Positions 1 through 10,800 of a stretch of DNA of 64,000 nt are shown piece by piece. The DNA is taken from assembly GCA_007026445.1 (NCBI GenBank), contig VDMD01000002.1, forward strand, positions 1,736,001 through 1,800,000, written 5' to 3'. Position numbers and translations under genes: made by a program. The notes under the pieces are model-generated. The model ran no database searches and was not told the DNA's origin. It worked only from the letters and a program-made list of their open reading frames with translations. This DNA is from Schizophyllum amplum. Lineage: Eukaryota; Basidiomycota; Agaricomycetes; Agaricales; Schizophyllaceae. Position 1 is the first letter of the stretch. The number at the start of each line of letters is the position of its first letter.

Positions 1-118
1 CCGCGTTCGGGTAGTCGATGAAGGCGAGGTACTCAGTGACCTCCGCTTCGGAGAAACGCGAGGGCACGCGCTTGATGAGACGCCCGCCCGCGAGCTCGCC
101 GTCAAGCTGGGGAATCAT
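1..118 (-). CDS. 5' end of an arylamine N-acetyltransferase-like gene (partial)
   Basis: An open frame starts at the ATG at 118 and runs off the left edge, giving 39 residues beginning MIPQLDGELAGG. The stretch from about residue 13, RLIKRVPSRFSEAEV followed by TEYLAFIDYP, resembles the N-terminus of fungal arylamine N-acetyltransferases, where an arginine-rich lead-in precedes a helix ending in a GYP/DYP turn. The catalytic Cys-His-Asp residues would lie outside the window, so the assignment is tentative. The gene is divergent from the acyltransferase at 258, leaving about 139 bp as a shared promoter. Confidence 0.35.
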   Translation of the reverse strand, partial: MIPQLDGELAGGRLIKRVPSRFSEAEVTEYLAFIDYPNA

Positions 119-257
119 GGAGGCTTTGGGGGAGAGGAAAGGGAGGAGAAACTGAAATTTAGGAACGGGGACCAGAACATAATGGTTGGGATCATGATGC
201 GAGAGTCCCGCGTGGCTTGCGCGCTTGTTGCTCGAACGCGACGTTCAGCGGTCGGTG

Positions 258-1653
258 ATGGAAAAATACAGTGCATACAGGGTGAGTCTCTCGCTGCTGA
301 GGCCATGCATTCCTGACCCTCCTTAGGACCCGGGAACTGGCATCCAGGTTGGACGCATCTCTCGAGCGCTAATGCACTCATGCTGATCGCGACCCCAGCC
401 GTTTCTAACGCCCGTCCCGCCCCTCTCGTCCAGCAGTCTGGGCAAGCTGATCGTGCCCTTCGCGTACGCGCTCGGAGCCCTACGCCTTGTACTCGTACTC
501 GCGTTCACCCTCATACACGTCCTGCTTGTGGACGGCCTATGTCTGCTCTTCGTACGTCCCCCTTCCTTCTTCGCCTCATACTCATTCTGCATCTCCGTAG
601 TGGCCTATACCGCCGCTGCACAGGCTAGTCACCGGAATCCTCACCGCACTCACAACACGCGCCATCCTCTTCATCTGTGGCTTCTTCTGGATCCCTGTCG
701 AAGTCGTTACAAGGCAGAGAGGGTGCGCCGTACCGGGCGTCCTCTCAGACCACGCAGCTCATCCATATCCTGTAGACGCGGAGCAAAGCCACCCACCGCA
801 TGGCGCCCGCGCGCAGGCGACATCATCGTCAGCAACTGGGTCTCCTGGGTCGAGCTCCTCTGGCTCGCGTTTCGGTGCGTCGCTCGGTGTTCCCCCTCCC
901 TTAACCTTCTAACATTACTGCAGCTTTGACCCCATCTTCGTCTGCCCAGTGGCTCACGCGCTCCCTGTGCCTTCCACTCCCAAGGTCGCCTCACCCATCG
1001 CGCACACCCCAGGCCGCCGCACGGGGACCGGCTCCGCCGCGGCACGGGAGGCCGCGCCTCGCGTCCCCCTCACCGGCTTCCGCACCGCCTCGCTCCTGGA
1101 AATGGTCGGGCTCACCGGGACTGTGTTACCGGCGGCTACGGCGAATGACAAGGCACGCAGCTTGGAGGACATCCGCAAAATGACCGACCGTCCGCTTGTT
1201 GTGTTCCCCGAGTGCACGACGAGCAACGGGCGCGGGCTACTCCGCTTTGCAGACGTCTTCGGCCGCGCCTCGGCTCCGAAGGGCTGTAGTGTGTTCGTGA
1301 TGTGCGTGCGATGCGATCCGCCCACGACGTTCACGCCGACGCCGACGCTGTCCATCCCGCTGTCCACCCTCAGTCCACTTGCACACGTGTTCAAGCTGTG
1401 CGCCACCCTCATCCCGCCCGCGGTGTCCATACGCCTGCTCTCGACCGCCGAGCTCCCGAGCACGGGCACGTTCATCGCAAGCGAGGTTCTGGGGGCACCT
1501 GCACCTGCAGGCACCTCCGCGCTGGGTACAGACGCTCAGCTCACAGAGGTATGCGCCACCCTCATTGCGCAGATCGGGAAAATGAAGCGGGTTGGGCTGG
1601 GCTGGGAGGACAAGGTAGCCTTCTTGGACTTTTATCACAGCAAGCGCAGATAG
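258..1653 (+). CDS. LOA1/VPS66-type lysophospholipid acyltransferase (PlsC superfamily)
   Basis: Six exons (258-281, 327-347, 399-551, 601-722, 776-874, 924-1653) join in frame into a 382-aa protein. It starts MEKYSAYRDPGTGIQPFL, the characteristic opening of fungal LOA1-like acyltransferases. A hydrophobic helix follows (LVLVLAFTLIHVLLVDG, then FICGFFWIPVEVV). The PlsC core includes GDIIVSNWVSWVELLWLAF and the substrate-binding block VVFPECTTSNGRG, the family form of motif III. The protein should sit in the ER or lipid-droplet membrane and acylate a lysophospholipid, probably lysophosphatidic acid. Where HX4D is expected it reads N-W-V-S-W-V-E, so both the His and the Asp of the canonical motif are replaced. 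The first two exons are only 24 and 21 nt. The gene converges on the NRPS end with 157 bp between stops. Confidence 0.85.
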
Positions 1654-1810
1654 CATCTGTAGTCGATATCAGAAGCGATGGGGAATTCAACTCATAAGCT
1701 GACGATGAGGTTGTAAGTGTAACGCGGGTTGTTCACTATGCACGAAGACAAGTATGGTGTTCTCAAGCTTCCCGCCGTTGTACAGTTCTACTACGCCACT
1801 CAGTCCATTC

Positions 1811-4800
1811 CTACATCCTCATCGCCTCCTCCAGTATACGTGCCATCTCTTCAACGTTTGGCTGATTGAACAGCTCGAAGTGCGATGCCGAAATCTTGAC
1901 CGTCGTCCAGTCGTCGCCCAGCATCGTCCCCCACCCATTCCGCTCATCGAACAGCTCCCCATCCTCCGGCGTCAAATCCCGCTCCCGCTCATCGGGGTGC
2001 TTCATCGCCTTGACCGACGTGATCCTCGTCCCACCGCCCAGCCGCCGCGACGATGTGTGCGCACGCAGGATCTCCACGTTCTTATGCACCTCGTGTAGCA
2101 GGCACTCCTCCAGGGCCGCCGGATGTCCTTGGCCCTTGATGAACGCATCAATGTCTGTCCTAGCCGCCGTGAAGGTGTCGACCCGCGCCGCGTCCACAAG
2201 TACTAGCGATGCCCGGATGCCGCAGTCCTCGAGCCGCGCGACAACCTCCGCGGCGACTGTGCCGCCGAACGACCACCCCATGACGATGATGCCCGCCTCG
2301 CATGGCGCGATCTGCGCGGCGTAGTGGTCCGCCATTGCCGACAAGGTCTTGAAGCCATCCCGCCCGAAGTACGGGTCGTTGAAGCCCACCAGGTTGACGT
2401 CCAGGTGCGGGGCGAGCGCACGGTATGGTGTTGCCAGCCCGAATACATCGTGCACCATATACATCGTGGGCCCACCGTCTGCTTTCTTGATGCGCGTCGT
2501 GCACGGACCGGCCTTGGCGCTCGTTGTAGATGGCGCCTGCCGCATCGTCCTCTCGATACGTGAAGCTAGGCCGCGAGGCGTCGACGCTTCGTACATGTCG
2601 CGCACGGAAACATGGACGCCCACGGACTCGGACACTGTCAGAGCGACGCGAACGGCCATCAGGGAATGGCCGCCCAACTCAAAGAAACTAGATAGAGATT
2701 AAAACAGATGCTCAACTTGAATACGAGCCAGCACTTACTCGTCATTGGCTCCGACACTCGAGACGTTTAGCACGGACCGGAACACCTCCGCCACCGTCTC
2801 CTCAATCCATCCTTCGGGCGACTCGAAAGCGTCGTCATCTGGTTCCTGCTCCGCACGTCCTGGTCCCTCTTCGTACGCGCGCGACAGAGCCTTGCGATCG
2901 ACCTTGGTCGCAGTCGTCAACGGGAAGCGGTCGATCAACTGGACCGACGTCGGGACCATGTAAGCGGGTAGAAGGCTGGCGACATGGCGCCTCAGTTGCG
3001 ATGGCGAGGTGGCGCTAATAGTCTTTCTGGCAATGACGAATGCTACAATCTGCTTCTCGCCGTCGCCTCCGGTATGCAGTATAACGCAGGCATCGACGAC
3101 AGCTTTGTGACGATGCAGCGCGTGCTCAATCTCCCCTTCGGCCTGATCAGCCAAGCTTGTGCAGAAGGTGCGAGAACACTTACCAAGCTCTATGCGCTGA
3201 CCGCGAAGCTTCACCTGGTTGTCCATACGACCCAGGAACTCAATATTGCCATCCAGAGGGCTGATCCTTGCTCTATCACCCGTCTTGTACACACGCTCCG
3301 AACGTCCAGCCACATCCATCGTGACGAAGGAGCGCGCCGTAAGTTCAGGATCGGTATATCCCCGCGCGACTCCATCGCCGCCAAGAACCAGTTCTCCTAC
3401 GACCCCCATGGGCACCAGGCGTCGGTTGGTGTCGACGACAAAGGCTCGACTGTTCGAGATGGATTTACCGACAGGAATTGACCGCGGGAAGTCCGCTTTC
3501 GCAGGCGGAATCTCATAGAAGGTACTCCAGACCGTATCCTATAGAGATTCAGTCTTCGCGTTGTTCATAGTTGTGGAACCCTCACCTCCGTCGGTCCGAA
3601 GGCATCGATGATCCTCTTGACGCCCAGCTTGTACGCCTCGACTACGTCTCGTACCTCCACGATGTCGCCGCCGGTGATGACCAGATCCAGCTGTCTGAGG
3701 AAGCGTGGAGCAGAGCGAACAAACTGGGCGAACAAAGCGGCGGTCATGTACGCGATCTGGATGCGATGGCTTTCCGCGAATGTTGTCAAAGCCTCGGGAT
3801 CCAGCAAAGTCATCTGGTCTAAGGTGACGATGATACCGCCATTCGACAGCGTCGAAAATATCTCGAAAGTCGATGCGTCGAAGGAGAGGGCAGACAGATG
3901 CGCGACTCGTTGGCCCGGCTGAATATCTGTAATGTTTGTCTTGCGTACGAGACGGACAATGCCTCTGTGCTCGACCTGTCGGACCGGTCAGCACGCTGGC
4001 GCTTTCGCGATCCTGCACCTACCATGACTCCTTTGGGACGCCCTGTACTCCCCGAAGTGTACATGATGTATGCGAGACTTCGAGGAGATATTGGCAGACG
4101 TGCTTGACGACCAACATTATTGAGCGACGACTCGATCATGGTCATCGTGTCGGGCGGAGTGGACTTGAGGATATCATCTATATTGAGGACAACACAATCA
4201 TCGACGCGCAAGTCTGGTAGCAGTTGCGATGTGCAATGAAGCAGAATTCTCGGTCCGTTGTGGTCTTCTAGTAGGTCCCGTAAACGAGCGACAGGCAAGG
4301 CGGGGTCGAGAGGCACGTAGGCGAGGCCGGCCTTAAGCACTGTAATTATCAAAGTGATCAGTACAGAAAGACGTCAGACCGGCGTCCTTCACTGACCGCC
4401 ATACATCGCAGCAACATTTAGAGCTGATCGGTGAACGAAGATGCCGACCGTCGTCTCCGCTGCTGGGGATGGTAGGCAGCTCATGAGAGCGTCAGCAATC
4501 TTCTCAGACGTTTCATCGATGTCGCGGTAGGAGTGCTTTCCTGTGGCGTCAATGACTGCAACGTGCGAGGGATCGTGCGCTACTGATTCTGCGAAGAGAT
4601 CGACGACAGTCTTGTCTTGTGGGTAATCCGTAGAGTTAATCGAGAGCAGTCCATGATCAAATAGATCCTGAGAAGCCTTTGAGAAAGCCAGGGTGCCTAT
4701 GGAGAGATCGATGTCGTTCATAGCGCCGCAGACGAGATCTGTGAAAGTAGACGCGAAATTCCTCGCCCAGCTTTCTGAGTAGAGCCCACTGTTGAAGAGA

Positions 4801-7800
4801 AGATGTCCCTCGTATGTGCTGTCGTTCGCGCGTTTGTAGATATGCAATTCAAGGTCCATCCTTGTGGTCGGCTGAGGGTCCGTCGCCACTGTCTTGAGGC
4901 CGGATAAGACGTCCCACGAGTCGTAGTTAAACGAATGCACGGCAAAGATGACCTGAACCACGGGATTGCGAGACAGGTCGCGTGCCGGGTGCAACGCGCT
5001 GACAACTTTGTCAAACGAGACGTCTTCGTGCTCGAATGCCTTCGTGACAACCTCTCGCGTAGTCAGCACAAGGTCCGCGAAGGAGGTGTCGTCGTCGATG
5101 GGGATGCGAAGGGCCTAAAAGAGCAATGGAAGTCAAAAAAGATAAGGATGGGCAACGTTGGCGTGCTTACTTGTGTGTCCACGAAGAAGCCCTGTATACG
5201 CATAATCAGCCATGCCGACTCGAAAGTAGTCAAGATATACTGACCACCAGCCCTTCAATCTCTTCGCGGGATCTATTGCCGTTAAGAGTACCTATGAGCG
5301 CGTCGGGAACCCCGGTCATACGATAATGCAGCGATTTGAAGACAGCAAGAAGGGCCATGAAGGGGGTGACGCCCAATTTCTGGCATATATGATCTATGCG
5401 AGCCGATGTCTTGATGTCAAGTGGGAATTTCTGGAGGCCAGCTGCGTGTTGTAGAACCTGAGGCCGGGCGTAGTCCGTGGGAAACTCCGCCGGGACGCTT
5501 CCACTCAGCTCACGTCTCCAGAAGTCTATTTGGCGCTGTTGTTTTTCCTGCTGCATGGGATGCTGTTGCCAGGCAGCATAATCACGGTACTGGAATGTGT
5601 AGTCAGCGAAGAACATAATGTTAGAAGGTTATGACGGCGGACGCACTTGGATAGCTAAGGGGGGCAGAGAGGGCGGTTTCCCGGTGGTCGCACATGCATA
5701 GAAATGACTGAGCTCGCGTTTGATGATGTCCAAGGAGTACCCATCATACACGATGTGGTGTAGCGTCAACGACAGTACGTGCTCGTCGTCGCCCATATCG
5801 AAGAGATGACATCGGAACGGAACGTCGGACGCCAGATGGAAGCCCTTGGTACTCTCTGCGCGGAGGGTGTCGCGCAGCGCTATCTCGGGGCTCGCAAGGC
5901 GACTGAATGATGTGCGTGGCAGCTTCAGTGCAACAAAATCCAGGACCTTGACGGCCGAGGACCCATCGATAGTCGGAAAGATGCTGCGTAGGGTTTCGTG
6001 GCGAAGACGAAGGTCATTCAGTGCGCATTCAAGAGCGTCCGTATCAAGCTTCCCGTGTATCCGTAGCGCTATGTTGATGTGCCACCAATGGTTTCCGGGA
6101 TTGAGCTCATCCAGGAATACTAGGCGGGCTTGGGATGCTGACAGAGGCGCAAATTCGTCGTGAACAAGTTTCGGAATGGGTACATGAATCATGGTCGCCG
6201 AGGCGTCTCTTGATTCCAGTTCCTCGCCGAGCCTGCGCGCTGATGGTGCGTTGAAGAGATCGCGTACGCCCACTTGCACGTCAAGCATGCGTCGGAGGCG
6301 AGACACTACTTTCGTCGCTAGCAGTGAATGTCCACCTATGTCGAAGAAGCTGCAACTACGTTAATCGCAGTATAACGCGATGAGAGTGTGATCACCTTGC
6401 ATCGACGCTGATGCCATCCACTCCGAGGACGTCCTCGAATACGCTGACGATGCGGCGTTCCATCTCAGTTGTAGGCTCAGCATAGTCGACTTGCATATGG
6501 GGTGCAGTTCTTTGCGATAGCATCACCAGTAGCCCGCGCCTGTCGATCTTGCCATTCGCAGTCACAGGTAGCTGGCGCAACACCTCAATGTGTGAAGGTA
6601 TCATATAGCCAGGTAATTTCGAGCGCAGATACTCCTTCAGATCTGCGAGATCGACCGACTGCTTCAGAATCGCATTTGCCGGATCATTTGTCGTCTGGCG
6701 CATTGAAGGATGCGGCTCGGGAAAGCGGTACAGTCCTGTCCGCGCCTGAGAACCAGCCAACACGACATCGAACGTCCCACGGCCATCGTGTGCCGCCCAA
6801 CTGCATTGGATGCGGACGCCAAGCTCTTCTGCGAGTGCATGCATCATGGCAAAAGTCCAATGTGTACAGTCAGGGCCGATAGCACCCCGATGCTCTGCCA
6901 GTTCTCGTTCTTCGCTGAGCAGTGCGTTCGGAATATTCTTCAAGGCTATAACGTTGTGCGGGGAAAGACTTGCTATCTCGGTCCTCAGAGCGTCTGCAGT
7001 CCAGTCGAGTCCTGCCATGTCTCGCCATTGAGCGTCGTCGAGTTCGATTAGCTGCGATGCAAAGTCGTTGAAGTGTAGTAAAACCTGGTATCGATATTGG
7101 CTGAGCTCGTTCTTTGCTACCATCCGCTTCGGTAGGATCTCAACGTGGGAAATGCTCTTGCAAGCCCGCTGAAGATCGAAGAAGAATGCGGGATGGACGA
7201 GAAGCTCCGTATGCGACTCGAACAGGATGCGCGCACGATGTACCAATCTGTCTGGGGATAGAGGCGCGCCCTCACTGCGCAGCTGATGTGCCGCGTAGGA
7301 GAGGAAGAACGTGTCGCTGAGCGCCAGGCTACGAATGTCACCCAAAAACATGCGGGACGGTCTTCCACCGCACAAGTCGATTGCCGCTCTGATAGTGTTC
7401 GCAAGATACTCGCCGCTGGGGAAGTACTGGGCGACGGAATTGATGATGAATAGGTCGGGCTGTATGTGGCCAAACTTGGAGATATCGGTCGCGGTCCCGA
7501 CGCGAACATCAACCCGATCGACGAGGTGCGCCTTGCCGCGCAAGGCACGATTGACAAAGCGCACAGCGGTCGAGGACGGGTCAACGCCAATGTAGGTCTT
7601 GAAATGGTCCTGGAGATTGAAGAGGATCATACCGCTGCCAGTGCCGATCTCCACGACGTTTCCGACCTCGCCGGACTCGACGATGGTTCGGACGGTATCC
7701 TCGAGCCATTCATGCATCTCCGAATGTGGTATCTCGTTTCCATCAAGCATGCTTGTCCATCCCACGAAGTCGCGCCCGACATCTGAGATAGACACATCTT

Positions 7801-10800
7801 CGACCTTGGAATAGGTCTCGTCGTCGAATATTTGGGCCCATCCCTCGACCTTGTCGCCTTCGGTAAGCTGCGACGCCTCTTCGGAGGAGCGTGGAACGAT
7901 GAAAGCCGCAATTGATTTTTCCAGCCCGTCTTGTTCATGCAAGACGACAGCTGCGCTCTGCACGACTGGATTCTGCCGTATCGCGTACTCAATTTCACCT
8001 GAAATGTTGTGAGTAAGGCGTAAACCAATGAGGGGGAGAAACCTTTCACCGAGCTCGATACGCTGTCCTCTAAGCTTGATCTGATTGTCGCTTCGACCCA
8101 TGAACTCGATATGTCCATCCGATGTCCTCCAACGCGCCTTGTCGCCAGTTCGATAAAGACGGAGCTCGACATCGAAGAGCTTCACGCTGTCAAACGCCCG
8201 TCGTGTTTGTTCGTCGTCACCATATCCTCGAGCGAGGCCATCACCACCTAGATAGAGATCCCCTACAACACCCACAGGAAGTAGACGTCGTTTAGAATCC
8301 AATATGTAGGCTGTCGTATTGGAAAGCGGTCTGCCAATGGGCACAGCATCCTTGAAAGATTCTCCTCGCGACAGACGATAAACGGTGGCATACCTGTAAG
8401 GCAAGTCAGTCGCAAAACCATTAGTCGGCCTGGAAGAACTCACGTTGTGCTCTCCGTGGGGCCGTAGACATGCGCGACATATCCTCTGATTAACTCACTC
8501 ATGGCTGTGAGGTCGCGCGAGTCACACCTTTCACCGCCCGTGGCAAGGACCTCGAGGCCGGCGATGAGGGAAGGAGTCTCATGCAAGCATTTCGCGGCCA
8601 GGGCCGTCGTCAGAAAGGCGATATCGACCCCATGCGTCTCAAAAGCACTCCTCAAAAGATGGAAGTCAAGGACGGTCATGCTATGGCGTGATCAGCATTT
8701 ACATGATAGAGGGAATACATAGGACGCACCGATCGAAGCACACTACCGTCCCGCCATTGAGCAGCGGTGTCCAAATTTCCCAAGTCGACGAATCAAAGGC
8801 GGTGTTCGATATATGGGCCCAAACTTGACCAGGCCGAGGTTCAACGACGGACATCGAGAAAGCCAGGCGAGCGATCGATCTTTGTTCAATTAGAACCGCC
8901 TTTGGCTTCCCTGTCGAACCACTGGTGTACCTGCATTATATGTTAGGCAATGGCGGGAATGATGTTTCAAATAGTACGTACATAGCGTAGGCCAAGCTGC
9001 GACCAGTAGCGCGACCGGCGAGCTGGGTGGTGCGTTTGGGATCATATGATTCAGCTAAGACGGACTCCACATCGACGAAGTTGTGAACCACGTCACGGCG
9101 GTTGAGATCCTGCACGCTGGCGTCGCAGTACACGGGTGACCTCTGAGGTATGTCGCTCAAGAGGGTGACGATGCGGTCGTGAGGAAGCTGAGGATCCAAA
9201 GGAAGGTAGGCCAGACCGGCCTTGAGTATGCCCAGAATGCAAGCTATGTAATGCACTGAGCGCACACAGAACAGTCCCACCAGAGTCTCCGCAGGCAGAC
9301 CGAGCGCAAGAAGATGGTGTGCCACGAGGTCGGACATAGCGTCAAGCTCCTTGTACGACACCGATCTATATGCGTCCTTGACTGCTACGCGGTCGCCGTT
9401 CATCCGAACAGACTCGCGGAACAAATCGCCGAGGCCCTGATCGCCGGGAAAGGGATATGTCGTATCCTTCAGCAAGCCGAAGCGTTCCAGCGACTCCACA
9501 GCGTTCGGCAACATGAACTCGTCCAGCCTCAGGTCCGCATTGATATGATTGCCTTCCACCCCGATGGCCTGGCGCAAGATAGTTCTCAGCTGCGTCGTTA
9601 GACGGGCCGCCGACTCCTGGTTATAGAGATCGCGGCTGTAGAGCAGACGGCCGCCGTACCCTTCACCATTTCGGGTTTTCACGAAATGGAGCTCAAGATC
9701 GAATCTAGTGACAGGGTCGACGTCTACTGTCTTTACTTCCAACAGGTTTCCTTCGTCGTCGCCCAGATGAGTGTCCTCCTCGGGATGTACCGCGATCATG
9801 ACCTGCACAATGGGATTGCGTGACAAATCGCGCGCGGGCTGCAATTCGTGCACGATGCGCTCGAATGCGACGTCTTGGGCTTCGTAGGCCGCCGCTGCGG
9901 TGCTGCGAACGTCTTCGCAAAGCCGCCGAAATGTCGTCCCTCCTTCCAGTGGTATCCGCATGCACTGCGTGTTGACGAAGAAGCCGACCATCCCCTCCAG
10001 CTCCATTCTATTGCGATTGGCGATAGGACTGCCGATGGTCGCGTCCTCAACGCCGGTCAGCCTGTAGTGCAGCGTCCGCAAGACCGACAGCAATACGATG
10101 AAGGGTGTTGAGTTCATAGACGCCGCGAACTGCTCGAGCGCCATTGCCTCCTCGCCGATGATGTCGATGTGCTCGACACCTGCCCTGGCCGACAGCGTAG
10201 AAGGACGGGCAAAATCGGTGGGGAACTCAACCGGTATGCTTCCTTGAAGAGTATCAACCCAATACTTCAGCTGCTCTGCTTGGCGGGCGCTCTGATCCGG
10301 TTCTCGCTGCCAGGCGGCGTAGTCCATATACGTGACGGGTAGATCCGGCAGCATGGCCGATACACCCTTGCGATGCGCGGAGTATGACAAGCCAAGTTCG
10401 CGCTGTATGACCCTGTCTGACCATGCATCCGTCGAGAGGTGATGTAATGCCATCCATAACACATGCGTGTCCGGCGCGAGACGATAGAGCTTGAAGCGTA
10501 TGGGCAGATCATGGTGTAAGTCGAAGGAAGCATTGTTGTCGAACCGCACCTTCTCCTGCACCAACAGCTCTGGCTGAGCTTCACAAGCTAGGTCAACGAC
10601 ATGCAGCTCGTCTTCGAGCACGTTATGTATGCGCTGCGTGACGATGCCATTGACCTCCTCGTAGGTGACCCTCAGCATTTCATGCCTTTCGCAGAGGTCC
10701 CGGAACGCGGCACCAAGGGCAGGGATGTTCAGCTCTCCCGAGATGTGAAGAACGTGGGGGATGATATACCCAGTCTGCCCAGGGTGGAGCAGTTCCAAGA

